Notes: a model not told the origin generated them from the sequence alone. A stretch of DNA of 64,000 nt from GW2011-AR15 sp964428335 (GCA_964428335.1 CAYRXW010000007.1:21471-85470); one strand, 5' to 3'. Shown: positions 10,827-19,670, counted from the stretch's first letter. Program-made: numbers and translations.

Positions 10827-10955
10827 TGGACTCGTCGGGACTTTCACGATAGCCCAAATGACAATTTTTGGGTTTTCAATTTGAACCCGAAGCCTCCGCC
10901 TCACTTGGTTTTTTTACCTGCAAGGGCGGCGCTCTAGCCATTGAGCTACGAGCCC
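10827..10955 (-). tRNA. tRNA-Ala(UGC) with two BHB introns
   Basis: It lies in the 16S-23S spacer. Reading from 10955 downward: acceptor GGGCTCG, D arm GCTC...GAGC, anticodon stem CCGCC, loop CTTGCA, intron 1 (10918-10902, 17 nt), loop base A10901, stem GGCGG, T stem TCGGG, T loop TTCAAA, intron 2 (10879-10841, 39 nt), T10840, CCCGA, acceptor CGAGTCC, discriminator A10827. The mature T loop becomes TTCAAAT. Pair G3-U70, the alanine identity element, is present. Intron 2 folds a standard BHB: GGG/CCC outer helix, 3' bulge AGT, central helix TTCA/TGAA, 5' bulge AAT, inner TGA/TCG plus CCCAAA/TTTGGG. Intron 1 has central CTTG/CAAG with bulges CAG and TGA. CCA is not encoded. Confidence 0.92.
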
Positions 10956-11005
10956 ATATTTGATTATGAAGGTATGCATTTTTCAATGCATACCTATGAT
11001 TATGA

Positions 11006-11033
11006 AAGGCATTTGATTTTCTGTTTGCAAAAC
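11006..11033 (-). other. 16S processing stem, 3' arm
   Basis: AAGGCATTTGAT (11006-11017) and GCAAAAC (11027-11033) are exact complements of ATCAAATGCCTT (12633-12644) and GTTTTGC (12615-12621) in the 16S leader. They bring the 16S ends together as the bulge-containing stem cut by the archaeal splicing endonuclease. A separate hairpin (aggtatgcat/atgcatacct, about 10970-10995) sits between this arm and tRNA-Ala. Confidence 0.75.
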
Positions 11034-11064
11034 GATTGTTTCTTTTCTTCCTAAGAAAAAAAGA

Positions 11065-12528
<1,464 letters not shown>

Positions 12529-12614
12529 TTATTTTTAAGAGTAATCATTTTTGATTTTGCCACGACTACTCCATCCTAGTACGATCGACTATCACTCTAT
12601 ATGTTATTGTTCGG

Positions 12615-12644
12615 GTTTTGCATACATAATGTATCAAATGCCTT
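12615..12644 (-). other. 16S processing stem, 5' arm
   Basis: Leader sequence complementary to 11006-11033. The 12-bp and 7-bp helices are separated by an asymmetric internal loop, as expected for a BHB processing site. It lies about 90 bases upstream of the 16S 5' end. The surrounding leader (12529-12735) holds no credible gene. Confidence 0.75.
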
Positions 12645-12737
12645 CATCATACAGGATTTTTACATCCCATACTCATGTTGTGATTATGATAAACGAAAAT
12701 TGGAGTTGATTAAGAGAGTTTTACGGAAACTCTTCCA

Positions 12738-12749
12738 CTTTATATACTT
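12738..12749 (-). promoter_or_regulatory. rRNA operon TATA box
   Basis: On the minus strand the sequence AGTATATAAAGT occurs here, preceded by CAGTAA as a possible BRE. Transcription would start near 12715, giving a leader of about 190 nt ahead of 16S that includes the processing arm at 12615-12644. It is the strongest TATA match upstream of the rRNA genes. Confidence 0.65.
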
Positions 12750-12763
12750 TACTGTTTACGATT

Positions 12764-12868
12764 TCACTTGTTCTGCTGTCTTCTGCGCCTTTCCTTCTTC
12801 ATTCTCTTTCTCTGCCATTTCCAGCGCATTTGACGCTTCTTTTTCCATCGTCTTGAGCTTCTCTTCAT
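12764..12868 (-). CDS. Candidate ribosomal protein eL41, 34 residues
   Basis: A short minus-strand frame encodes an extremely basic peptide: MKRSSRRWKKKRQ followed by MRWKWQRKRMKK and a run of Arg. The M-R-W-K-W-x-R-K-R-M pattern resembles archaeal eL41, normally about 25 residues. GGAGAG lies eight bases before ATG 12868, and a TATA-like ATTATATATTAT lies near 12936-12950. An internal ATG would give a 21-residue form. The stop is just upstream of the rRNA promoter in the same orientation. The overlapping frame, an acidic E/K-rich peptide, lacks an upstream ATG and is interrupted by TAA. Tiny size makes this uncertain. Confidence 0.45.
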   Translation of the reverse strand: MKRSSRRWKKKRQMRWKWQRKRMKKERRRRQQNK

Positions 12869-13032
12869 TTATTTACTCTCCGTATTTCTCTAATGGAAAA
12901 ATCAGTGCTTTTTAAACTTATCTATTTTCAGAGGATAATATATAATTGATTTGGGAAAATTTAGCTTAAACTGATAAATTAAGATGCTTATTCTGCCCTT
13001 TTACAGCTGAAAATGGCTTAATTCCAAGTAAA

Positions 13033-13398
13033 TTACTGCTTTTTTTCTAATTCCTTTGCTTTTTTCCATCTTCTTTTTTCCTCTTCTATAGTCAGCTTCT
13101 CACCTGAAAATATCCAAGGCTTTCTTCTTTTCATTTTATCAAGTGCGCAGTCTATTGATTCATCAGCTTTGAATAAGCCTGTATCCTCAGCAATAATCAT
13201 AAGTGATAATATGTCCCAAAGGACATCTCCCATCTCCTCTTTTAGGTTTTTTATGTCTTTTTTATCTATCGCTTCTTTTACTTCCATAACTTCAGATAAA
13301 AGCTCATCATACCTGCTTTCTATCGTGCTTTGCCTGGACCATGGTGAATTTTTCCTGTCTATTACCAGGTTTTGATATAATTCTGTGATTTTTTCCAT
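13033..13398 (-). CDS. MazG-like nucleotide pyrophosphohydrolase
   Basis: 121 residues. All-alpha NTP pyrophosphohydrolases of the MazG superfamily cleave nucleoside triphosphates to monophosphate and pyrophosphate using Mg bound by clustered acidic residues. The metal motif is visible as E-x3-E (ELLSEVMEVKEAI, about 31-45) and E-E-x-GDVLWD (about 54-62), in the expected order and spacing. The C-terminal tail is Lys/Glu-rich. Length fits a single-domain MazG protein. The ATG at 13398 follows an AT-rich stretch. The preferred nucleotide and cellular role, house-cleaning or otherwise, cannot be told from sequence. Confidence 0.85.
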   Translation of the reverse strand: MEKITELYQNLVIDRKNSPWSRQSTIESRYDELLSEVMEVKEAIDKKDIKNLKEEMGDVLWDILSLMIIAEDTGLFKADESIDCALDKMKRRKPWIFSGEKLTIEEEKRRWKKAKELEKKQ

Positions 13399-13488
13399 TT
13401 TTTTATTAAATTAATAAGCTAATATAATTTTATCCTTTTAATATGCTGTAAGAAAAATATGTCTTATAACTAAAATGTAAACAAAAAA

Positions 13489-13517
13489 AAATAGAAAATA
13501 TGCCCCGGCCGGGATTC
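13489..13517. repeat. Direct repeat copy 1: duplicated tRNA-Glu 3' end
   Basis: Identical over 29 bases to 13599-13627. It comprises 17 bases of the tRNA-Glu 3' end (TGCCCCGGCCGGGATTC as seen on +) plus 12 bases of flanking DNA. The 81-base segment between the copies (13518-13598) has short palindromes (GTTCACGAAC, GAACGTTC, CTAGCG/CGCTAG) and no gene. This is the geometry of an attachment-site duplication or of a decayed tRNA copy. Confidence 0.8.
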
Positions 13518-13598
13518 CCTAGCGAGCGTAGCGAGTGGGTTCACGAACGCTAGTGAGAGAACGTTCGAATCCCTATTATTAGAAACCTCAAACAAAAG

Positions 13599-13627
13599 AA
13601 ATAGAAAATATGCCCCGGCCGGGATTC
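13599..13627. repeat. Direct repeat copy 2: 3' end of intact tRNA-Glu
   Basis: Partner of the 29-base repeat at 13489-13517; this copy belongs to the complete tRNA-Glu gene. Confidence 0.8.
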
Positions 13628-13685
13628 GAACCCGGGTCTCGGCATCGAAAGTGCCGAATGATTGGCCGGACTACACCACCGGGAC
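13611..13685 (-). tRNA. tRNA-Glu(UUC)
   Basis: 75 nt with no intron. Acceptor GTCCCGG/CCGGGGC, anticodon stem CGGCA/TGCCG around loop CTTTCGA (anticodon TTC), T arm CCGGGTTCGAATCCCGG, discriminator A, no encoded CCA. It resembles archaeal tRNA-Glu closely (GGTGGTGTAGTCCGGCCAAT D-arm region). The second acceptor pair is a U-G wobble. Its 3' end is duplicated about 110 bases downstream (see repeats). Confidence 0.95.
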
Positions 13686-13749
13686 AATAATTAAATTGGA
13701 TTTTAGAATGATTTATAAAGCTTTGTTTCGTAGCGCCCTAATTTTCAGG

Positions 13750-15768
13750 TTATTTTAATTCAAGTATTCTTTTTATTCCTTTTTTAAGTGTTTCAAAATC
13801 TCTTGCAAAACACATTCTGAACCAATTTTCAGTTTCAGGCATTCCAAATATAGTACCAGGCAGGATATTGATCTGCTTGGATTTTAGTAATTCCCTAAAC
13901 GTTGTATGCACATCTGTTTTTCTTTTAAGTTTAAAAAAAATGTAATAGCATGCGTCAGGAACAATAACTTTCTCTATATTTTTTGATTTTTTGAAGCTTT
14001 CGAGAATATATTTCAGATTATTTTCTAGGTATGTCTTATTTGTTTCATAGACTTTGTTATATTCTTTGTCTACTATCTTTTTGTTTCTTACCTTGAGATC
14101 ATATTCTAATGCGTCATACATCATTACTGTTGCGTTGCCATAAACAGCAGGCACTTCTGTCTTCAAATTTGCCAGGATGTCCTTGTCAGCTATAATATAA
14201 CCTAACCTATATCCAGATAAATTCTCAAGCTTTGAAAATCCCTTGATTCTGATAACATTTTTTGCGCTTATTTCCTGCGGGAAACTATATTCATTAAACC
14301 TGTAGGAATCGCAGCTCTCATCGATTATCACGTATATGTTCTTTTCTTTTGCAATCTCAATTATGTTTTTAAGCTCATTTTGAGAAATAAACTTTCCAGT
14401 AGGGTTGTTTGGCTGGGTAATTGTGATTATTTTTGTTTTATCTGTGAGATTAGCAACTAGATCCTTTGCTTTTATCTCAAAATCCTTTGAATCAATCATT
14501 ACAACTTTTGCTTTCCTTTTTGAGGCATATACCTGGGAAAAGTAAGATGGTCTCCACAAAATTATCTCATCTCCCTCTTCAATTAAAAGATTAAGTAAAA
14601 GTGAATATGCCATAATAGCGCCAGGTGTAAAAAAGAAATTTTTTGAGGTATACGCATCGTTTTTCTGCCTTTTGTTTTCGTATTCTTTTAGTTCATTGAT
14701 GCAAGATAGGTTTCCTTCCTGCCTTATATATTCAATAAACCTGTTGTCATCGATGCTCTGATGCAGCTTTTCCCTGATTTTTTTCGGAATAGGGAATATT
14801 TTTGGGTCAGGCATCCCCATTCCCAAATCCAATGTTTTTTCAGAGGAATTTATTGCATCCCAATATTCTAAAAAGGATTTTTTTTCAAGTTCTGTTCCGT
14901 AGTTGTTCCCTTCCATATATAGGAGCTTTTCAGCTCTTTTCAGAGAAATTTTCTGTATATTTTTTATTACGTTTATATTTGTATTTTCAACAATCTGTAT
15001 AGGTTCCCTAATTTTATAGACTTCGTCCAGAAACTGACCAAGCTGGATGTGCATTATGTCTTTGGTTTTTGAATACAGCTCATCATATATTTTTAGAAAT
15101 CCTGAGGGAAAAAAAACATCTGTAACCTTGTTTGAGGATATCCATTTTTCAGAAGTTGATTCTGATTTTACTCCCAAAAAAATTTTATATGGTGAATCAG
15201 GATAATTGCTGTAAAATTCTTTTACCCACCTATCCACAAGGGTATCTCCACTGCAGAAGTAATATATCTTACCTTTTATCTTTTTTAAATCCCTCATGAA
15301 TTCATGTTCATTTTGAGGATAAGACAAAGCAAACCAGCAATGCGGCAGGTAAAGATATGCTATCCTCTCCTTTTCCGGAAGTGTCTCGAACTCTTTTAAT
15401 ATACTCTTTTCAAAACCAAGCCAGAATTTGTCAACTTCTTTTAGTGAATTAACTTCAATTACAGATATTTCACCCTGGCTCCTAGATTCACTACTTTTTA
15501 TTGTAAAATTACTGCTTTTCTCAACAAACATCTTCAGTTCTTCAACCCACTTGGAATTTATCTTGTAGCTTTTCCCATCAAACTCCAGAACACCCTGCTC
15601 AACCATCTGCTTCAATGTCTTATGAATTGCCTGGTATGTGACGTTTAAGGCGTATTGCTTTTTTAGAACTGCATTTATCTTTTTTGTATTCTGACTGGGC
15701 TCCATGGCAAGAATAGAAATAATCTTATCCCTTGTTGTTGAATTTTCCTTATCAAATACAGGCAACAT
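13750..15768 (-). CDS. HTH domain-effector domain-PLP aminotransferase fusion
   Basis: 672 residues from the preferred ATG at 15768. About residues 10-90 form a winged-helix-like DNA-binding region (TTRDKIISILAMEPSQNTKK; YQAIHKTLKQMVEQGVLEFDG). About 115-300 is an unrecognised alpha/beta domain. From about 305 to the end is a fold-type I aspartate aminotransferase-like domain: GMGMPDP, FFFTPGAIMAYSLLLNLL, TQPNNPTGKFIS, IIDESCDSY, and the PLP lysine in KGFSKLENLSGYRLGY. The order HTH plus aminotransferase is that of bacterial MocR regulators, but the HTH is not GntR-like and there is an extra middle domain. Whether it catalyses, senses PLP or an amino acid, or both is unknown. An upstream in-frame start would add 29 residues across the promoter. 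Confidence 0.85.
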   Translation of the reverse strand: MLPVFDKENSTTRDKIISILAMEPSQNTKKINAVLKKQYALNVTYQAIHKTLKQMVEQGVLEFDGKSYKINSKWVEELKMFVEKSSNFTIKSSESRSQGEISVIEVNSLKEVDKFWLGFEKSILKEFETLPEKERIAYLYLPHCWFALSYPQNEHEFMRDLKKIKGKIYYFCSGDTLVDRWVKEFYSNYPDSPYKIFLGVKSESTSEKWISSNKVTDVFFPSGFLKIYDELYSKTKDIMHIQLGQFLDEVYKIREPIQIVENTNINVIKNIQKISLKRAEKLLYMEGNNYGTELEKKSFLEYWDAINSSEKTLDLGMGMPDPKIFPIPKKIREKLHQSIDDNRFIEYIRQEGNLSCINELKEYENKRQKNDAYTSKNFFFTPGAIMAYSLLLNLLIEEGDEIILWRPSYFSQVYASKRKAKVVMIDSKDFEIKAKDLVANLTDKTKIITITQPNNPTGKFISQNELKNIIEIAKEKNIYVIIDESCDSYRFNEYSFPQEISAKNVIRIKGFSKLENLSGYRLGYIIADKDILANLKTEVPAVYGNATVMMYDALEYDLKVRNKKIVDKEYNKVYETNKTYLENNLKYILESFKKSKNIEKVIVPDACYYIFFKLKRKTDVHTTFRELLKSKQINILPGTIFGMPETENWFRMCFARDFETLKKGIKRILELK

Positions 15769-15790
15769 TGTGAAATCATCTTTTTGTTTA

Positions 15791-15801
15791 ATTTTTAAAC
15801 T
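15791..15801 (-). promoter_or_regulatory. TATA box for the HTH-aminotransferase gene
   Basis: GTTTAAAAATT on the minus strand, centred 28 bases before ATG 15768. It decides the start, because the longer frame would begin upstream of this box. Confidence 0.55.
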
Positions 15802-15840
15802 TTTTGGTTTAACTAGACATATAAATAATCTACCGAAACA

Positions 15841-15850
15841 TTTATATATA
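15841..15850 (+). promoter_or_regulatory. TATA box for the first TFE-alpha gene
   Basis: TTTATATATA on the + strand, about 90 bases before ATG 15933. It predicts an untranslated leader of about 60 bases ending in the GAGGT ribosome binding site. It shares the short intergenic region with the divergent promoter at 15791-15801. Confidence 0.5.
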
Positions 15851-15932
15851 TCCATTTCCCAGGAAGTAGTTATTCGGGGGTGTAGCTTAGGCTATGCCAT
15901 CTAGGTTCAGGAATAAAAAGAGGTAAAAAAAC

Positions 15933-16436
15933 ATGAGAATCGCAAAAGAAGTACTTGAAAAAACAACTGTCGAGGCAGTAGGTGAAGATGCCCTTGAAGT
16001 AGTCAACTATCTTAAAGGAAAAGAGAATGTCTCAGAATTCACTGTAGCAAAGGACTTAAAGATTGATATTCATCTCGCAAGAAATATAATGTATAGGTTA
16101 AACAACTTTCACCTGGCCACATATATCAGAAAGAAAGACAGGCAGAAAGGATGGTATATAAGCTATTGGACTCTTAACAGTACAAGGTTTAAGGATGTTT
16201 TTGACAGGCTGCAGGTGCAGAGGCTTGAGAGCTTAAGAGAGAAATTAAAAAGAGAGCAGGAAAACAGGGACGGGCTATACATCTGTCCAAATCTGTGCAC
16301 AAGGATGAACTTTGAAGCTGCAATGGAAATCAGTTATAAGTGCCCTGAATGTGGAAGGATACTAAATCCTCAGGACAATGCAAGGACAATTGAGCACTTA
16401 AAGAACATGATTGCAGACATGGAAGCAGAAGCTTAG
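15933..16436 (+). CDS. tfe: Transcription initiation factor TFE, alpha subunit (copy 1)
   Basis: 167 residues. TFE helps promoter opening and stabilises the initiation complex of archaeal RNA polymerase. Residues 1-85 form the extended winged helix (DALEVVNYLKGKENVSEFTV; ARNIMYRLNNFHLATYIRKK; GWYISYWTL). A helical linker follows, then a zinc ribbon with C118, C122, C137 and C140 (CPNLC...CPEC) and the conserved LNPQDN after it. AGAGGT lies nine bases before the ATG. A second full-length paralogue lies at 45301-45801; this copy has a longer Arg-rich linker. Confidence 0.93.
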   Translation: MRIAKEVLEKTTVEAVGEDALEVVNYLKGKENVSEFTVAKDLKIDIHLARNIMYRLNNFHLATYIRKKDRQKGWYISYWTLNSTRFKDVFDRLQVQRLESLREKLKREQENRDGLYICPNLCTRMNFEAAMEISYKCPECGRILNPQDNARTIEHLKNMIADMEAEA

Positions 16437-16450
16437 GTTTTTTTGTTTTT

Positions 16451-17014
16451 TTAATTAAATATTTTTTCTTGATATTCTTGCCTTAAAGACCCGTTTTCAA
16501 TATTTCTTATTAATTCCGAAGAAGCGCTTTTGTTATACATTATATTTGCAATTATCAGCTGAGTTCGCACAGCTTCTTTTAATTCAGCCAAATATGTATT
16601 TGCCCATTTCAGCCCTTCACCGCTAATTCCATCTTTTGTCTGGAATTTCCTGTCCATTTTTGCATAATCCTCTGAAATGTTTTTATAAACCTGAAAATGA
16701 TACAATGCTAAAGCTGAAATATCTTCTTTTTTTAGAGCACCTTCAAAAGTTTGCCTGAAACTTCGCACCAAATCATCACTTGCTTTTACAATCCTTTCTA
16801 TGGCTGAGTAAATTTCCGAATTTTTTGGCGTTTTGAATTTAATCATTGTTGAATAGGATGCATGTACAGATAAGGCTGGAAGGACAGGGTTATCGTGATA
16901 ATTAGGTTCTTTTGGATTAAGTGCTGCATGAGGCGAAAGCAGTTTTTCTAACAATTCCAATGAATGTGATTCGTAAAACTCAATTATATCTTTATCATCA
17001 AATAGGATATCCAT
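16451..17014 (-). CDS. Hypothetical protein, 187 residues
   Basis: Family not recognised. Soluble and mostly helical, with no signal peptide or membrane segment; starts MDILFDDKDIIEFYESHSLE. The central part (SAIERIVKASDDLVRSFRQT; YHFQVYKNISEDYAKMDRKF) suggests a helical bundle. ATG 17014 lies 26 bases after a minus-strand TATA (TTTATATATA, 17036-17045), so a leaderless transcript is likely. It converges on the TFE gene with a 14-base gap. The function is unknown. Confidence 0.75.
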   Translation of the reverse strand: MDILFDDKDIIEFYESHSLELLEKLLSPHAALNPKEPNYHDNPVLPALSVHASYSTMIKFKTPKNSEIYSAIERIVKASDDLVRSFRQTFEGALKKEDISALALYHFQVYKNISEDYAKMDRKFQTKDGISGEGLKWANTYLAELKEAVRTQLIIANIMYNKSASSELIRNIENGSLRQEYQEKIFN

Positions 17015-17079
17015 ATTTTATCTGGGAGCAAAGTCTATATATAAATGCAACCAGTTATTGAGAGACCCAACAATATATC

Positions 17080-18405
17080 TTAAATTTCTCTGATGATTGA
17101 AAGCAGCATGTCCCTTTTTTCATTCATCAACTTCTTTATGTTTGCTTCAACATTAAGTCTCAAAAAAGGTTCAGTATTGCTCGGACGGACATTGAACCAC
17201 CATGACTCATATTCTACAGTCAGGCCGTCCATCCAGTTCTGTTTTCCGTCTTTGAATCTTTCAGAAAGCTCTTTCATCTTCTTTTCCTTGTCTTTTACTT
17301 CAGAATTTATCTCCCCGCTCTGGAAGTATTTTCGTAATGGCTTTACAAGATCAGAAAATTTCATGCCTGTCTCTGTCATCATTTCAATTATCTTCAGTAT
17401 GACAAAGAAAGGAGCCTCTGCATAGTGCTCATCTGCAAGATAGAAGTGGCTTGAAAGTTCGCCGGCAAACCTTGCTTTTTCCATCCTCATCTGAGGTTTT
17501 ACTAATGCATGTCCGACTTTGCATCTTCCAGGGATTCCGCCATTTTCCTTGATTACATCGCCGACAATTTTAGAACATCGGACATCATATAGAACTTTTA
17601 TGTTCTTCTCAGATTTCAGCATCTCTTTTGCAACCAAAGCAAGGATCAGGTCGCTTTGCACAGTATTGCCTTTCTCATCAACAAAACCGCACCTGTCTGC
17701 GTCACCATCAAATGCAATGCCTATGTCAGCCTTGTTTTTCTTGACTGCTTTTTTTAAGTCTTCAAGATTTTCTTCTTTCAAGGGGTTTGCTTCATGGTTT
17801 GGGAAATTCCCGTCTATTTCAGGGAACAGATGAATCAGTTCGCAGTTTATTTTCCTGAAAAATTCAGAAGCTGCTGGCCCACCTACAGCGTTTGCAGTGT
17901 CTATGACAATCTTGAATCTTTTTAATTTCACCTTATTATATTTTAGTGTATGCTGAATGTAGTCATTCATCACTTGAAGTTTCTTTATGCTGCCTTTTTT
18001 TGCGCTTATCTTCGGAAGATTTTCAATCATTCTTCCTATCTCATATATCCCTGTCTCTCCACCGATTGGAATTGCGTCTTTTAAGACCATCTTTACTCCG
18101 TTATATTTTGGAGGGTTATGCGAAGCAGAGACCATGAGGCCTCCATCAACATCATAGTTCCATGCTGAGAAATACATCATAGGTGTTGTTACAAGACCAA
18201 TATCCAAAACATTGCAGCCTTCATCAGTTATCCCTTTTACAAATGATTTGAATAAAGAAGGTGAAGATATCCTTCCGTCCATCCCTACAGTTACAATTTT
18301 TGGCTTGAATTTGAGGACATATGCCCTTCCGATCTTATAGATTATTTCTTCAGTCAGGTCTTCTCCGTAGATACCCCTGATGTCATATGCCTTGAATATG
18401 CTCAT
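17080..18405 (-). CDS. Phosphomannomutase/phosphoglucomutase
   Basis: 441 residues of the alpha-D-phosphohexomutase family, which interconverts hexose 1- and 6-phosphates for glycan precursor synthesis. Domain order is intact: the phosphoserine loop MVSASHNPPKYNG with catalytic Ser95, the Mg loop DGDADRCGFVDEKG (about residue 227), the sugar-binding ELSSHFYLAD region (about 315), and the phosphate-binding RPSNTEPFLRLNVEA at the C-terminus. The N-terminus KAYDIRGIYGEDLTEE is that of bacterial AlgC/ManB-type enzymes. Substrate choice among mannose, glucose and glucosamine is not settled by sequence. A TATA (ATTTATAATCC, 18425-18435) 25 bases upstream suggests a leaderless mRNA. Confidence 0.92.
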   Translation of the reverse strand: MSIFKAYDIRGIYGEDLTEEIIYKIGRAYVLKFKPKIVTVGMDGRISSPSLFKSFVKGITDEGCNVLDIGLVTTPMMYFSAWNYDVDGGLMVSASHNPPKYNGVKMVLKDAIPIGGETGIYEIGRMIENLPKISAKKGSIKKLQVMNDYIQHTLKYNKVKLKRFKIVIDTANAVGGPAASEFFRKINCELIHLFPEIDGNFPNHEANPLKEENLEDLKKAVKKNKADIGIAFDGDADRCGFVDEKGNTVQSDLILALVAKEMLKSEKNIKVLYDVRCSKIVGDVIKENGGIPGRCKVGHALVKPQMRMEKARFAGELSSHFYLADEHYAEAPFFVILKIIEMMTETGMKFSDLVKPLRKYFQSGEINSEVKDKEKKMKELSERFKDGKQNWMDGLTVEYESWWFNVRPSNTEPFLRLNVEANIKKLMNEKRDMLLSIIREI

Positions 18406-18471
18406 ATAAGGTTTGCAATTTATTTGGATTATAAATTTTTTGGAAGATGAAAATTATAGAAAAATTAAAAT

Positions 18472-18636
18472 TTATATCTGCACTTGCCCGTCTGTATATT
18501 TTCTCATCATCTTTTCGACGACAATTCCAGGAGCGTATCCCTTGCTTGAGCATGCTCTTACAAAATTGTCATATGTTACCTTATCTATATTATAATCAAT
18601 CTTTACTTTCTGCGGACCTTTTGGTGTTGCTGCCAT
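18472..18636 (-). CDS. Small ribbon-helix-helix-like protein, 54 residues
   Basis: The frame reads MAATPKGPQKVKIDYNIDKV, then helix-forming TYDNFVRACSSKGY and APGIVVEKMMRKYTDG, and ends QVQI. A short strand (KVKIDYNI) followed by two helices of this length is the MetJ/Arc layout, in which a dimer inserts a beta-ribbon into DNA. GTGAGGT lies a few bases before ATG 18636, matching the 16S anti-SD. It would be the first gene after the divergence with nothing else co-directional nearby except the mutase downstream. DNA binding is inferred from the predicted fold only. Confidence 0.6.
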   Translation of the reverse strand: MAATPKGPQKVKIDYNIDKVTYDNFVRACSSKGYAPGIVVEKMMRKYTDGQVQI

Positions 18637-18708
18637 TTTTTTTACCTCACAAATTTGTTAATGATTCAGAATAAGTAACATCTGCTTATTAAACCTTTTG
18701 CAGAATTA

Positions 18709-19125
18709 TTAGTTTATTGAGGCTGTAATCTCAATTGCTTTTGATGGCAAAGAATATCCTTCTGCATTTAATATCATGCAAAACCTGCCTATGGCATTGG
18801 ATAATTGAGAAGGAGGGAATTTTGATTTAACACTTGGATGTGGAGAATATATTTCAAATACTATTTCATCATTGATTTTCTTTCCGTATGCAAAATAGCC
18901 TCTATTAATAGGATTTTCTGTCCTTGTGGTTACATAATTTGGTCTAAGATTAGGTTTTAAAGTTATAACTCTATCAAGGTCTTGCATTAATTCATAACCT
19001 TCTGAAGGCAAAACTTTTATCCTAGCGGCCAGGAAATAAACAGAACTTAGTTCGTCAATAGTTTTTGGTGGATCAATTACTCTACTAGGGTTTACATGAA
19101 ATAAATCAAGATAATCTGCTATCAT
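18709..19125 (-). CDS. Hypothetical protein, 138 residues
   Basis: Not recognised. Soluble alpha/beta protein starting MIADYLDLFHVNPSRVIDPP, with a likely beta-rich core (NYVTTRTENPINRGYFAYGK; DEIVFEIYSPHPSVKSKFPP). No membrane segment or metal motif stands out. A TATA 27 bases before the ATG (CTTATATATA on the minus strand, 19148-19157) suggests a leaderless transcript. It is divergent from the 128-residue orphan at 19217, and the two share a 91-base promoter region. Confidence 0.75.
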   Translation of the reverse strand: MIADYLDLFHVNPSRVIDPPKTIDELSSVYFLAARIKVLPSEGYELMQDLDRVITLKPNLRPNYVTTRTENPINRGYFAYGKKINDEIVFEIYSPHPSVKSKFPPSQLSNAIGRFCMILNAEGYSLPSKAIEITASIN

Positions 19126-19146
19126 AATCAGCAGGTGAAAACTTTG

Positions 19147-19198
19147 TATATATAAGGCTTGCCTGTATTTTTTTTACAAAACTATCTTTTTATATAAC
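19147..19198. promoter_or_regulatory. Divergent promoter pair
   Basis: A minus-strand TATA (TATATATA, about 19148-19157) serves the gene ending at 18709. A + strand TATA (TTTATATAAC, 19189-19198) serves the gene at 19217. Each lies 20-28 bases from its ATG. Confidence 0.6.
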
Positions 19199-19216
19199 TT
19201 ATAATTTGCTTTTTTT

Positions 19217-19603
19217 ATGGATGCTAAAGATTTGGTAACTATTGTTATAGGGTATTATGAAATTATTGGTACAGGTGAATCAGGATATTTTGCAACATAT
19301 AAAGACAAAGCACCAGATGTTTTGAGAATGGCTTCAGGAAGAGATAGTCTTAAATTTTCAGGTTTTCAGAACGAAGTTTTTGTTGCAAAAAATCTGGATG
19401 ATCTTGCATCAAAAGTCCGTAATGAGCTGGGTTTTCAAGATATCTGGCATAACAACAATTACGCTTTTGAACCAGCTGAAATGAAAACACATTCAGTAGC
19501 TACAGGGCATTATAATGAGTCTTTGATGTACCTGACAAGGCCTATAGGCTATGAAGACCTAAAAAAGCTTTGCACAATACTTAAGCGTGAAATAAAGCCA
19601 TAA
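19217..19603 (+). CDS. Hypothetical protein, 128 residues
   Basis: Not recognised. Soluble; starts MDAKDLVTIVIGYYEIIGTG. It contains aromatic and His-rich parts (FQDIWHNNNYAFEPAEMKTH) and ends with a helix (YEDLKKLCTILKREIKP). There is no signal peptide. The start lies about 24 bases after a TATA, so it is leaderless. It stands 68 bases ahead of glpX on the same strand, but glpX has its own AT-rich upstream region, so joint transcription is uncertain. Confidence 0.7.
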   Translation: MDAKDLVTIVIGYYEIIGTGESGYFATYKDKAPDVLRMASGRDSLKFSGFQNEVFVAKNLDDLASKVRNELGFQDIWHNNNYAFEPAEMKTHSVATGHYNESLMYLTRPIGYEDLKKLCTILKREIKP

Positions 19604-19670
19604 TAATCTTAATACTTTTTCTACAAAACTAAAACTTTAAAAGCATCATGCTAATCATTTAAAGCAAAGA

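Noticed and set aside
10827..10955. tRNA-Ala read as a truncated pseudogene
   Set aside because: The apparent loss of the T-arm 3' half is explained by a 39-nt intron; the rest of the T arm and acceptor, with G3-U70, lies beyond it.
15874..15915. tRNA-like sequence GGGGGTGTAGCTTAGG upstream of TFE copy 1
   Set aside because: No anticodon arm or matching acceptor 3' strand follows; it is only a D-arm-like fragment in the leader.
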